A stretch of 64,000 bases of DNA from Adenophora triphylla var. japonica (Eukaryota; Streptophyta; Magnoliopsida; Asterales; Campanulaceae): positions 614,501 through 678,500 of the forward strand of contig JAFEMH010000340.1 of assembly GCA_022495995.1 (NCBI GenBank), in the 5' to 3' direction. Positions 44,050 through 56,220 of the stretch are shown in pieces; the first letter of the stretch is position 1, and every line of letters begins with the position of its first letter. Below the pieces are notes generated by a model. That model saw only the letters and a list, made by a program, of their open reading frames with translations. It had not been told where the DNA came from and searched no databases. Both the position numbers and the translations under genes were made by a program.

Positions 44050-44720
44050 GAAAATCTTCCCCGGCGGTCAAACGTAAGACCGAGTGCCCGAGAAAGATAA
44101 CGAGATCCCGTATCTTTCATCAAAATTACCCCGGCGATCAAACGTAAGACCGAGTGCCTCGAGAAAGATAACGAGATCCCGTATCTTTCATCAAAATTAC
44201 CCCGGCGATCAAACGTAAGACCGAGTGACCCGAGAAAGATAACGAGATCCGTATCTTTCATCAAAATCTTCCCGGCAGTCAAACGTAAGGCCGAGTGCCC
44301 CGAGAAAGATAACGAGATCCGTATCTTTCATCAAAATCACCCGGCGGTCAAACGTAAGACCGAGTGCCCGAGAAAGATAACGAGATCCCGTATCTTTCAT
44401 CAAAATTACCCCGGCGATCAAACGTAAGGCCGAGTGCCGAGAAAGATAACGAGATCCCGTATCTTTCATCAAAATTACCCCGGCGATCAGCGTAAGGCCG
44501 AGTGCCACGAGAAAGATAACGAGATCCGTATCTTTCATCAAAATTACCCGATCAAAGCGTAAGGCCAAGGTGCCTGAGAAAGATAACGAGATCCGTATCT
44601 TTCATCAAAATCTTCCCCGGCGATCAAACGTAAGGCCGAGTGCCCCAGAAAGATAACGGATCCGTATCTTTCATCAAAATCATCCCGGCGATCAAACGTA
44701 AGACCGATTTCCCAGGACGA
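44050..44720. repeat. Tandem array, about 70-bp unit, about 10 copies
   Basis: Each unit reads CCCCGGCGATCAAACGTAAG, then ...CCGAGTGCCC, then GAGAAAGATAACGAGATC, then CGTATCTTTCATCAAAAT. Units differ by small deletions. Within each unit AAAGATA and TATCTTT form a small inverted repeat. Such arrays between pol and 3' LTR are typical of Ogre/Tat elements. Confidence 0.92.
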
Positions 44721-45423
44721 ATACATCGATTTTCCCCGGCTAACGAAATCCCAAAGTTAACGGAATCCCAAAAGCCAACGAAATCTCGAGTAGTACTCGA
44801 ACTACGAAAGGGCTTGATTCCCACTAGGGATACGTAGGTAGCCTATCATTAGGTCCGGCCCCTCGACCAAAACGGTCACCCTCTCCTTCGGCGGCAACAG
44901 ACGAAGTCCACCGAAAGGCCATTTCAAATTAAGGTCAGGCGCCTAAAAAGCCATCATCATCAAGGTTCGAGGCACCTAAAACGCCATCTCCAAGGTTCGA
45001 GTCACCTAAAACGCCATCTCCAAGGTTCGAGGCACCTAAAATGCCATCTTCAAGGTTCGAGGCACCTAAGACGCTATCACTAGAAAGCGATAAATCGCAA
45101 TCATCCCCGGCGAGACCGAAAATGGTCATTCCTATCCCGGCGGAGCGGATAGCCATCGGACCAAAAATGGTCATCTCATCTCTTATCCCAGCGAGTTTCT
45201 TTCCGGCAAACAAGCTGTAGAACTCGCTCATCGGGTTCGAGGCACCTAAACGCCATCATCTCCGGGGTCAGACCCGAACTACGGCAGCTTGATTCCCATT
45301 CGGGATACGTAGGTAGCCTATCGCTAGGTTCGGCCACCCGATCACTCGATCATCTGCCAAATATGGAGCCTTACTCTTATCGACGACCCCGCTTCCTTCG
45401 AAGCGCCGTCGCCGAGGGGCTCT
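44721..45423. repeat. Second set of short tandem repeats and purine tract before the 3' LTR
   Basis: Four copies of a 29-30-bp unit, AAGGTTCGAGGCACCTAAAA + CGCCATCTC, lie at 44962-45078. Two copies of a longer block with GGGATACGTAGGTAGCCTAT lie at 44827 and 45304. The polypurine tract CGAGGGGCTCT ends at 45423. Confidence 0.85.
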
Positions 45424-47176
45424 TGTAAGTGCTCCAATTTGAGCTTGTTAGAATTTTCGTTAGAAAATTAACGAAAGTTATAACATTTCTAACAATTCCT
45501 AACTATCCTAACATTTCTAACGAAGTGAGGGTAAAATGGGCATTGTTATTTAAGGTTAAACCTTAAAAAGAATCTTAAAAAGCAAAACAAAAGAAGAAAA
45601 CCAAAAATGGCAATCTTTGGAAACAAAAAAGCGGTTGTTAATTTGAATTTTGAAAAAGATTATTCTTCTTGTCCAAAGTGAAGTGCATTTAATGAACGAT
45701 TATTTGCTGGATCCATCCGCGCGGATGAGTTTGCTATTTTCGAGAGGGCTATAAATTGAGCCCTCCGAGTCACAAAAATAAGAAGGAAGAACACAATTGC
45801 ACCGAACCTCTGGCGAAATATAGAGAGAAAACGGTGAGAATTCTTCAAGAATTGTCACCATTTTCTCTCAATCTTTCCCAACTCATACTCATCCACTCAC
45901 TCTCATATTCAAGCCCTAAACACTCATATACTCAAGCCAAACACTCAAGAACACAAGGAAGATTGGTAAACCCTCCTCTTCCTAACCCTAAATCTCATCC
46001 ATGCATGCATCTTCAAACTACAAAATGTAGTTCTTTCATCTTCTTTCTTTAGATCTAAGAAGATCACCATGGAAGACCATCTCCATGGATGATCTTCTAC
46101 AAAGATCAACATTATTTTCAAAGCTTTTCTTGCTTACTTGCAAAAATGCACTTTCAAAACCCTAAAAAACCATTTTCAAGCACTAAATCTTGATTTCAAA
46201 GGATAAAATTCCCCTTCCCAAGCAAATGAAATGCTTAGTCCTAATGTACCCCAAGGATGGTTTGGTATAGTTGATTCACCACTAAAATGTCTAGTGATCA
46301 CTAACCAAAACCTAGGGAAATGGGGACAAGCATGGATGCAAAACCCCCCCTTAAAATCATATTTTCTTTCTTGAGAAGTTGCTGTCCAGTAGCAATTTTC
46401 TCAGACCTCAGTCCATGGTCTTAATTTTTGGACACAGATGAACTTGGAATTTGGTGTTGACTACAAAATACTTTTTGTAGCCAACATCCAGAGCTTTCCA
46501 GACATATTTTTACCTTATTTTTGGGTGAGTAAAACTCCTCTTTTCAAATTTTCTTTCAGAGGCTAGTTCATCAGCTTCTGAGAATCCAGATCTCATATCT
46601 GAGGTTTCCAGAAGGTTTTGACCCCTCAAATCTTCTCCAAAATGGAAAATTCCTTCGCACAAACTTTATTTAAGGTGTCTAGAACAACTTTAATTCTCTG
46701 AGTTTATCCAGATTATGAAGTTTTAAGACCCTTGAATCCCTTTTAAAATCAAAGGTCCACTGCCTTTTTCATTCTGGCAGAAATGGCTCTCAACTTCAAA
46801 AGGTCTTTTGAGTACCAAATCTCAATCCAAAAATCTTCCAAAAAATCATGGGATCAGTTTAAAGTCTTAAAAAGATATCCCAATTTTTACTTTTCTGAGT
46901 TTCAACTTATTTTGGCCAAAACACACACACACATACACACACACAAATGATTTTCAGCTTGGAAGACTCGTTTTACGAGGCGCGTCGGGTGCACACTAAC
47001 GTCCTTCCCGACGCGTAACATGACCTCCGAACCTAAATCTCTGATCTCGGGCTTTTTTCAAAGTTTTGGCCTTCAAAATTAAAATGGCGTGGCGACTCCG
47101 TTTTTCCGGTTTTATTTGGTTTTTCAAAGAAACGCAAAAACCGAATTTTTCCCGCGAATAGCGACACATCATCACA
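45424..47176 (+). repeat. 3' LTR of the Tat/Ogre-like element
   Basis: 1,753 bp. Same promoter pair as the 5' copy and an (AC)n tract at 46920-46944. The last 80 bp differ more from the 5' LTR than the rest does, although both end CATCATCACA/ATATCATCACA. Confidence 0.93.
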
Positions 47177-47706
47177 GGCACCCCCAAATCTTGAAAGGAT
47201 GAAGGGAGGCTGCCGTCCTAGTAGGCACTCCCAAAGCTTGAAAGGATGAAGGGAGGTTGCCGCCCTATTGGGCACCCCCAAAGCTTGAAAGGATGAAGGG
47301 AGGTTGCCGCCCTATTAGGCACCCCTAAAGCTTGAAAAGATGAAGGGAGTTTGTCGCCCTAGTAGGCACCCCCAAAGCTTGAAAAGATGAAGGGAGGTTG
47401 CCGCCCTAGCAGGCACCCCCAAAGCTTGAAATGATGAAGGGAGGTTGTCGCCCTAGCAGGCACCCCCAAAACTTGAAATGATGAAGGGAGGTTACCGACC
47501 TAGTAGGCACCCCCAAGACATGAAGAATGCCAAGGGAGGTTGCCGTCCTAGTAGGCATCCCCAATACATGATGAAGGCCAAGGGAGGTTGCCACCCTAGT
47601 AGGCACCCCCAAGACATGATGAAGGCTAAGGGAGGTTGCCGCACTAGCAGGCACCCCCAAGACATGATGACAGCCAAGGGAGGTTGCCGCCCTAGTAGGC
47701 ACCCCC
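47177..47706. repeat. Tandem array, 47-48-bp unit, about 11 copies
   Basis: The unit starts GGCACCCCCAAAGCTTGAAA and continues with GGATGAAGGGAGGTTGCCGC + CCTA. From about 47505 the unit changes to GGCACCCCCAAGACATGATG... Starts at 47177, 47223, 47271, 47318, 47364, 47412 and so on. The array begins at the base after the Tat 3' LTR end and seems to belong to the next element, whose left part is missing. Confidence 0.92.
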
Positions 47707-48101
47707 AAAACAAGAAAGAAAATCAAATATGTACATAGGAAAAAAGGTCGCACCAAAAGTCAGAAAAAGGCAGAGATGGAAGAAATGCCACTAAGGAGTA
47801 AGGCTGCCTAAAGAAAAGCCTCACTCTTTCGAAGGGAGTAGTGTGTATATGGATATAAAGATTATAAAGAGGATCTTTGATAAACTATCAAAGCAAAATA
47901 AGCATGCAACATATAAGGAAGGCATTCAGAGCAGATCAAGGAAAGCAAAGCATCAACATTAAAAAAGGAGGACATTCATAAGTTGAAATCAAAGTTATGT
48001 CGTTAAAAGCGACAACCAAGTACAAAGACATTCAAGACAAAAATAAATTGATTAAGTACATAGCTAAATTAAAAGTTAAAGTTGTTCAAAAGGTAAAATT
48101 C
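47707..48101. other. Spacer between the array and the minus-strand ORF; no gene
   Basis: A-rich sequence. 'ggtcgcaccaaaagtcag' at 47746 resembles words around the repeats after pol in the Tat/Ogre-like element. Probably the 3' UTR of the minus-strand ORF. Confidence 0.5.
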
Positions 48102-50995
48102 CTAGGGTGGAGTTGGTTGTTTCTTGCGTTGGGCAGCAGCGGCAGCTCGAGCAGTTTTCTTTGCATCTGCGAGCGCCTTATTTTTCTCATCAATCAACTC
48201 AACGCACAGAGTTAGAGCATCATTTTCAGCAATTGGGGGACTTCCCAAATAGGTTTTCCTAGAAGCTTATCCTCAGCAGCTAGAGCATTGAGTTTATCTT
48301 CTTCATAAGGAACCAAATTGTGGCCCAAACGACAGAAGTCACTACAAATGGGTTTAGAGCCTTACTTGGCAATTAATTCTGAAGTTATGGCTAGAATCTT
48401 GCTGGAACTAGCTACTGCTGCTCGCATGGCATGAATCAAATCTTTGTCGTACAACTCCATAAATTCATGCTTAGCCTTAGAACGAGTATCAGTGACATCT
48501 TTCCTCAATTGAGCAATCAAAGCCGCATTATGAGCATTTTTCAGCTTATAGTCGCTTGTTCTTTTCCTTCAACCCTAGCCTCAAGGCTTCCATCTTGCCA
48601 CGAAGTTCTTGTTTAGTTTTCTCAAAGGCTTTGATGGCTTCATCAACCTTTTGTTTATCCGCATTAAGGGCAACTAAATCTTGTTCCCGCTGGATGCACT
48701 TTTTCTTAAACTTTTCTTTCTCAGTAAGAGCTCACTTGCGAGATTTATCACTTGATTCCAATTCAGAAGTAAATGTTTGGCATTTGTTCCTTAGGCCGAA
48801 AAGAGTACTTGAATCTGTTAGAAAGAAATAAAGTTAAAAGAGAAAATTGGCAAAAATCAAGTTAGGAGAATGACGAGAAACATTAAAACTTACGCCACAA
48901 ATTTGTAAGACATCATAGTTAAGAGACATATCAACATCCTGCACTTCAATTTTAGCGACTTGTTGTTTCTTGCTTGAGCATCGGATAATCCCGCATCCAA
49001 TCATACTGTAAGTGGGGTCCCTTGAGTGGACATCAAACCTGTCAAGGCAGGTGCACTGGCAATTTTCTTACTTAATTCAAAAATACCATCTTCATCAGAA
49101 GGCATTTGGAAGCCCTCTTGAAGCCAGCTGGCCACATGATCACTTGTCTCTTTGTATCCAGAAATTTATTCATCAACAGACAAACTGGGTGGATTTTCAG
49201 AAGGGCGAGATCTCTTTAGAGGGCGAGAACCATCATCTTGGCCCAAACTTTGAGTTGCGCTGTCAGCAGGCTTGTCAGATTGATTTTCTTCTTGAGCAGC
49301 TTCTTGCTCTTGTTCCTCTTCTTGTTGTTGCTCTTCTTCTTCAGCTTCTTCTTCATCCCTAAGCCTAAGGGGAGAAGATCGTGTGGGAGTTTTGGACTTC
49401 CTTTTCTTTCTTGTGAGACTAGCAGCTTTCTCAATAGCGGCATTGGCTTTCTCAAGCGCAATGACTTCAGCATCATCTCCGTGGAAGGAAATGTGAATTT
49501 CAAGTTCAGAAGTCCTGAGCAAACTGGCCTACCTGGCTTCAGCCAATCTCTTACGGCGACCATCAGCGCCAGAGAATGCTTCTCGTCTCTCAGAAAGATC
49601 CATGGATCTAAATTTTGCAAGCAAAGTGTTAAACAATTAATGAAGGAAAAGGGGGAAAAACAAATCAAAAATAAGTTTAAAGGCAAGAAACATACTACAT
49701 ACATCAAACATTCCATTGCAACATCGACCTTTCTGTTTGCAAGGTCCACACTTTGAGGCAAAGCAATTTCCCGAATGGATTTCCCAACCAGGATAAGGGG
49801 CAGTATGGACAATGGGAACGCGAAATTCGTTCCTTGGAAAGGTGAAGTCTGGGAGGTCCACTTTCCGTAATAAAGATGGGCTGGAAATGACATCTCACCA
49901 AGAAAACAAAGCAAGGCCTTTATCCTGGGCGTTGGCGAGAATTTTCAAAATTCTATCCTTAAGGCGATTGTCGCCGGATGCTAAAGCTTTTCTGGTCTCA
50001 ATCTTAGGGACTATCTCTCGAAGGTCGCCAGAATGGTTCCAACCCACACGAGAAGTTATGAAAATAGGTTTGGATTGCCAGCTATGGACTTTCCTATGGA
50101 GGGGAGTAAGAATTTTCAGTTTTCTATACTTTATAGACAAGCGGTTCTCGACAACCCCATCTTGCTTAGAAACAGTTGTGTAACCCCCAAATAAATGGAC
50201 AAGCAAAGGAATGGTGGGTTCCTTCATAAGGGATCTACAAATGAATAAATAGCTGGTAAGGATACAGATGACATTGGGATGAAGGTCAGGAACGGCGGCC
50301 TGTGATTTATGCATAACTGCACATATGAAAGAATCTATTGGAAATCTAAGTCCAGCTTCTAGCTGTGAGGGATAAGCAATGACACCATTTCATATTTGTC
50401 AAATGGCGGCAAGGGACATGTCGCCCACATAAGGCTCAATATGGTAAATGTTATGGTTTATCCCATACTTAACGTGTAAGGGAGTCTGGAATTCTAAGGA
50501 AGAAGAGGTACTTGTTTCTGTGGCAACAGGGAATGGAATTTCGTTGAACGCTTGATGTCTGGATGAAGTCTCAGCGGCCAATGTATCAGACACGTCGTGA
50601 CTAGATGAGTAGCTGGAGGAAGATATGTCGCCAAGTTCACTGGAAGAAGAGAGAACCTGTTTATAGAAGCGACGACTACGTAAATCAAGAGCAGTTGGAA
50701 AGTCGGTATCTGATAAATCAGAATTAAAAAGAGGGCGGTAGAACTCGCAAATATGTGAACAAAGTTCCCAAGTGGTGAAGAAGGTTTTCATGGGAACTGA
50801 CTTGTGCAAAAATGTAGGACCTCTAATTTCTAAGGCATCCAAAACGGTGACATCAGCACCATGCCTGATAAGCATAGTGTTGAGGTACTCGCGAGGAATT
50901 ATGGCCCAAACCTCTTTATCAACCCTATAAAACTTAGCACTTTTCCTATTTTGGCCAAAACTAACTATTCTAGCACATAATTTAGTTCTAGCCAT
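48102..50995 (-). pseudogene. Antisense ORF with putative gypsy-type transposon domain and coiled coil
   Basis: Start chosen at 50995 (MARTKLCARIV). First exon region 50995-50399 is Ser-rich in the middle and contains KFYRVDKEVWAIIPREYL. A stop at 50399-50401 is followed in frame by QLEAGLRFPIDSFICAV, then CILTSYLFICRSL (50340-50210), the look of the putative gypsy-type transposon domain (PF04195-like). Next: LKILTPLHRKVHSW, then FPRNEFRVPIVHTAP and a Cys-rich CGPCKQKGRCC. After a probable intron, 49600-49166 encodes an acidic, Gln/Glu-rich segment and a basic motif KKRKSKTP. The C-terminal part to the stop at 48102 is coiled-coil (KQELRGKMEALRLGLKEK). Several stops and frameshifts. Same general family as the gene at 57-64 kb. 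Confidence 0.65.
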
Positions 50996-51629
50996 CAAAT
51001 TATACGGGAATTGAACTGAAACAGGAAAGTTTGAAGATTTGAATTTTCCGTTACCTGAAAATATGCAGAGGATGACGGAATTTGTAGGATTTGGCCAGAG
51101 TTTGGCCGAAAACTTCAAAAAGTGATGGAACCTTCAGAAACTCACCAAGCACGCCTGAAAAGGGCAATTTGGTGGAAAGGAAAACGAAGGAAGCTTGAAA
51201 ATGATGAAAATCAGCCGGAAGGTGGACGGAGCAACGAAGGTATACGCCTAAGAAAAAGCTTTTTCACCGGAGGAGGAAAATAAAGTTTGAGTTTGAATCA
51301 CAAATTGAGAATGGGGAAACGAGATGGCCCTTAACCAAAGAAGACGAAAAGGTTTTGGGAAGGTTTTTAAAATGTATTAAATGATGTCCAAAAATTGAAT
51401 TTCCCCCCATTATTGAAAATAAATCATTAAGGCGCAGATTTTGAGGTGATAGCATATCAACTCTGACAAACCGGCCTTTTCTATTAACTGGGAAGTGACA
51501 CGTGGCCAGAAGAGCTTTATTTGAAACCGTCCTCTCGCTAAGTCATGGTAAAGAGGCGGGAATTATTAGCGACAATCAAAGTGTCTCGATTGTATCATAA
51601 ATAATCTCAATCTCGAACTTGGGGGCTAC

Positions 51630-53576
51630 TGATATGATCATGAAAAAAAATATTTGAGCCTTTACGAATATATGAGGCCCAATACGATAAATATGGATTG
51701 AAGGTAAAGAAAATAGGCCCAAGATAGGGTAAGTGTGACATGACAACTTAACCAAAAATATTGGCGAGGAAACAAGGCCATGCGGGAAGCCCATTAGAGT
51801 CCATCAATAAATACTTTGATATAATTCTCAAGGCAATAATCACTCATAAGGATGTTCATGTCAGTGACAACAACAAAGGTTGTCGCCTTATCATGGTTGT
51901 CGCCCTTAAGCCACATTTGGGCCAATAGCCGTATTCCAGAAGAAGTCAAATATGTTGAATATGGACCCACAAAATCTATTATAATGATGAACTATATGTT
52001 AGGAAAATGGTGGTGTCTACACTAACTTTAAATGCCCATGCACATCCAATGTAAGGGCGACATGTGGCCAAGAGAATGCGACCTGCATATGACATGAGGG
52101 AGTATATAAACAACATAAGAAAACAAATTCATTAATGCACCGTTTGTTTGGGGGAAAACGTTTGGGGGAAAATGTTTTAAGGAAAACGTTTTCCCCAATT
52201 TCTAGTGTTTGTTAAGCACCGAAAAATAGAGAAAATATTTTTCGAAAAATATTTTTCCCACTTTTTAAGGTAAAATGACTAACGAATTTTTACAAAGTAA
52301 AACATTTTTCGAAAAATGTTAACATCCTCACACACACACACACACCAACTTTTCATAAAATCTCACGTTACTCAACCCATATTAACCACCCCTATCCCAT
52401 CCCCTTGTAAAAAAATCTTTATATTATAATTAGATTTTATAATTCTCCCTCCCCCTCACCAACACCACCCCCGCCCCCACCCCACCCTTCCCCCCGCACC
52501 GCCACCACCACCACCACCCCACTCACCACCAACCCCCCCACCTCCATCCCCGTCAGGCAAAAAAATTAATCATTTTAAATTTATTTTTAACAACTCCACA
52601 CTCCACTCACCACCACCACCCCTGCCCCCCAACCCACCCACCCACCCACCCACCTATCCCTCCCCCTCTGGCCTGGTCAAAAAAATTTAATCATTTTGAA
52701 TCTATTTTTATTCATATTAAAATGATTTTCTAACAACCCTCACCACCCCCACCAACCCAACCACCAACCCCCCTCACACGGTCAATTTTTTTTTTACTTA
52801 TAAGTAAAGTAATTTATTTTTTAACAACTAACCCACCCAACCCCACTCCCTACTCTCGGCTACCCACCCCCACACTCTCGGCTACCCACCTTACCACACA
52901 CCTACCCTATCACAACCCTATCCTACCATTATCTTATCATTTATATTTCCCCCACCACCCTATCCTACCCCTAACCTACCCCTACCCTACTCTACCCCAC
53001 ACCCACCCATCTCACCACTACTAATCCCCACCTCCTATCCTACCACCCACCCCACCTCCATCACCCTAGCCCACCCCGATCTTTCGAATTATCTCAAATT
53101 GTGTTTTTATCGAAAAATATTTTCATTAAAAACAAATATTTTTCGGAAAACATTTTCCTTACCAAACAGTCAAAAACATGTTTATCTCATTTTTTGAAAA
53201 ACATTTTCTTTTTCCTGAAAACATTTTACAGGAAATCATTTTTCGAAAGTCGTTTAACTCAAAACAAACGGAGCCTAAGTCTCAAGTACATTTGCAGTAT
53301 TTCTCAAGTTTCCATTGTACTTTATCTTACTACATAGATCTTGTACTTATTCGTAGCTTAGCTGGGCTACTCATTTCAGGCATGTGCAACCACGTAGAAT
53401 AAGTCAGAGTATCCACAGCCGGGCTACTAATTTCAGGCATGTGCAACCATTTTTTTGTGGCAGCATTAGTCGGAGAGAACGAATGTAAGAATCGAAGAGA
53501 CTAAGGCGATTTGGGGTAAACTAAGGTTAGGTGTCCTATTTTATGGGCTTTAACAACCTATCCTTTTGTTCTCACA
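51630..53576 (+). repeat. LTR of the truncated Gypsy-type element, containing a MITE
   Basis: Begins TGATATGATCATG after the purine tract and ends at 'ctcaca'. TATA box AGTATATAAACAAC at about 52101. Without the MITE its length is about 805 bp. The end is less certain because the next bases start the tandem duplicate rather than a primer-binding site. Confidence 0.6.
52136..53275. mobile_element. Tourist/PIF-Harbinger-like MITE
   Basis: TIRs TGCACCGTTTGTTT (52136) and the inverse of GGCTCCGTTTGTTT (ending 53275), flanked by TAA on both sides (52133-52135 and 53276-53278), the Harbinger-type target. Long imperfect inverted sequence continues inward with words such as GGAAAACGTTTTCC and TTTTTCGAAAAA. 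The interior (52440-53080) is C-rich with (CACC)n and (CCCA)n and no ORF. Length is 1,140 bp. Confidence 0.85.
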
Positions 53577-53578
53577 AT

Positions 53579-55215
53579 TTCAAAAAGTGATGGAACCTTC
53601 AGAAACTCACCAAGCACGCCTGAAAAGGGCAATTTGGTGGAAAGGAAGACGAAGGAAGCTTGAAAACGATGAAAATCAGCCGGAAGGTGGACGGAGCAAT
53701 GAAGGTATACGCCTAAGAAAAAGCTTTTTCACCGGAGGAGGAAAATAAAGTTTGAGTTTGAGTCACAAATTGAGAATGGGGAAACGAGATGGCCCTTAAC
53801 CAAAGAAGACGAAAAGGTTTTGGGGAGGTTTTTAAAATGTATTAAATGATGTCCAAAAATTGAATTTCCCTCCATTATGAAAATAAATCATTAAGGGGCA
53901 GATTTCGAGGTGACAGCATATCAACTTTGACAAACCGCCCTTTTCTATTAACCGGGAAGTGACACGTGGCCAGAAGAGCTTTATCTGAAACCGTCCTCTC
54001 GCTAAGTCATGGTAAAGAGGCGGGAATTATTAGCGACAATCAAAGTGTCTCGATTGTATCATAAATAATCTCAATCTCGAACTTGGGAGCTACTGATATG
54101 ATCACGAAAAAGATATTTGAGCCTTTACGAATATATGAGGCCCAATACGATAAATATGGATTGAAGGTAAAGAAAATAGGCCCAAGATAGGATAAGTGTG
54201 ACATGACAACTTAATCAAAAATATTGGCGGGGAATCAAGGCCAAGCAGGAAGCCCATTAGAGTCCATCAATAAATACTTTGATATAATATCAAGGCAATA
54301 ATCACTTATAAGGATGTTCATTTCAGTGACAACAACAAAGGTTGCCGTCTTATCATGGTTGTCGCCCTTAAGCGACATTTGGGCCGATAGCCGTATTCCA
54401 GAAGTAGTCAAATACGTTGAATTTGGGCCCACAAAATCTGTTATAATGATGAACTATATGTTAGGAAAATGGTGGTGTCTACACTAACTTTAAATGCCCA
54501 TGCACATCCAATATAAGGGAGACACGTGGCCAAGAGAATGCGACATGCATATGACATGAGGGAGTATATAAACAACATAAGAAAACAAATTCATTAATGC
54601 ACCGTTTGTTTGGGAAAAAATGTTTTACGGAAAACATTTTTTCCATTTTTCAGTGTTTGTTAAGCACCGAAAAATAGAGAAAATATTTTTCCCACTTTTT
54701 TAAGTGAAATGACTAACGAATTTTTATAAAGTAAAATATTTTCCGAAAAATGTTAACATCCTCACACACACATACACACCTAACTTTTCATAAACTCTCA
54801 CGTTACTCAACCCATATTAACCACCCCTATCCCATCCCCTTTTAAAAAAATATTTATATTAAAATTAGATTTTACAATTCTCCCTCCCCCTCACCAACAC
54901 CACTCCTCGCCCCCACCCCATCCCCCGCACCACCACCACCACCACCCCACTCATCACCAACCCCCCCCCAACTCCGTCCCCGTCGGATAAAAAAAAATTA
55001 ATCATTTTAAATTTATTTTTAACAACTCCACACTCCACTCACCACCACCACCCCCTGCCCCCCAACCCACCCACCCACCTACCTATCCCCCCCCCTCTGG
55101 TCGGGTCAAAAAAATTTAATCATTTTAAATCTGTTTTTATTCATATTAAAATTATTTTCTAACAACCCTCACCACCCCCACCAAGCCAACCACCAATCCC
55201 CCTCACACAGTCAAA
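53579..55215 (+). repeat. Tandem duplicate of 51114-52778 (LTR, flank and truncated MITE)
   Basis: TTCAAAAAGTGATGGAACC at 53579 repeats 51114. The copy then follows the same pre-LTR flank, purine tract (53.6-54.09 kb), LTR start TGATATGATCACG (54094) and the MITE left half (from about 54600), until it stops matching at about 55215. Identity in compared blocks is about 97%, so it is a head-to-tail duplication of about 2,465 bp with its right end lost. Confidence 0.92.
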
Positions 55216-56220
55216 TCACACGCTTCAACTTTCCATCGCTATTTAAGTCACAAGAACTTATTATTGTTTGAAATTAAATTAGGCCCAAACTATAGGGAGA
55301 AATATGATCTAATCAGTTAAAAAATGATCTTTCTACTAATTTTTTTTCATTGTTAATATAAAATTATTTTGAGCTATAATTTAAAATTAATTTAATTATT
55401 CTAATAAATATTTAAAAAATATAAATAACAGCACTCTCTTCCCTCAGTTCCATTTATATTGGTCACGTTTAACTTTTTTGGTTAGTACAAGTGAATTATG
55501 ATCAAACATTAGTGTCAATCTAACAATTTTAATGAAATTTTAAAGATATTATTAATAAATTACATAGTGATTTATTCATACCAAATTTTAGAGTTTCTTT
55601 AGTATGATTAGATTGACATTAATTTTTGATCAAAATCGCTTGTGTTGATAAAAAAAAAAAATTCAATCAATATAACTAGACGAAGGGTGCATTTTTAATG
55701 TCGTATAAATAATAAATTTAATTTTTTAGAATAATTAATCCTAAATGTATTATTATAATTATTTTCGTAACAAAAAATATGAAAAAAATCATTTTTGGAC
55801 GAGAGAGTATGCAATTGTAATTAGGGAATTTGACCCATAAATTTTGATGATTATAAAAACATAATCAACCCAAATCAAGCCGCAGGTTGTATCATTTATG
55901 TTTGAATAGCTTGAAAAAATTAACAAACACGTAAACTAAGCCGGGTCTTCACCGGCGAACGCCCTCCAGTGTGAGAGTAAGTATTCGTATTGTTGAGAGC
56001 AAATCAATTGACAAGAGTTGAGATTCAAAAGTTTCATTCGTAAAAACGTACCAGAATTGTGTGAATTATTGCTTGTGCTTATAGGTTTAGGATTTAGAGT
56101 ACATATTTGAATATAAAGTTGTGTGAGATAATGGTTATAATTCTGGTTGGATTATAACTTTCCACAATCCTTGTTTGAATAGAATTTGTATTTCCTTCTG
56201 TACATATTCTTAGGAGACAT
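55216..56220. other. AT-rich intergenic DNA; possible degenerate Stowaway-like MITE at 55432-55811
   Basis: No gene. The block from 'ctctcttccctcagttcca' (55432) to 'tggacgagagagta' (55811) has ends like worn CTCCCTC.GTCC Stowaway termini, but the match is poor and the TA flanks are not clear. The rest is unclassified. Confidence 0.35.

Larger units (their letters stand above)
29130..47176 (+). mobile_element. Tat/Ogre-lineage Ty3-Gypsy retrotransposon, about 18 kb
   Basis: LTRs at 29130-30865 and 45424-47176, both TGTAAGT.CTCC ... CATCACA. The primer-binding site TGGCGACTCCGCTGGGGA is at 30867, and a purine tract (CGAGGGGCTCT) precedes the 3' LTR. Internal order: long leader, gag, protease, reverse transcriptase, RNase H, second RNase H, integrase, two antisense ORFs, tandem repeats. 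The second RNase H, antisense ORFs and tandem repeats after pol are known traits of the Tat lineage. Most of gag-pol is broken by many small indels; integrase and one antisense ORF are nearly intact. No target duplication is seen (GTGAT before, GGCAC after). Confidence 0.92.
47177..53576 (+). mobile_element. Truncated right part of another Gypsy-type element
   Basis: Order: tandem array, minus-strand ORF, purine tract CTTGGGGGCTAC, then LTR beginning TGATATGATC (51630). This is the same layout as the right end of the Tat/Ogre-like element (array, antisense ORF, 3' LTR). Everything left of the array is missing, replaced by the Tat/Ogre-like element. Orientation is inferred from the purine tract before the LTR. 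Confidence 0.6.

Noticed and set aside
44050..45100. Regularly spaced repeats that could suggest a CRISPR array
   Set aside because: Repeats are contiguous with no unique spacers and lie inside a plant retroelement; they are tandem repeats.
47406..47756. Open frames in both directions across the 47-48-bp array
   Set aside because: Mirror frames forced by a unit length divisible by three; no start context or domain.
51121..51260. Plus-strand open frame repeated at 53566-53748 (HQARLKRAIWWKGRRRKLE)
   Set aside because: Occurs twice only because of the tandem duplication and lies antisense to the probable 5' leader of the 50995 ORF; no domain.
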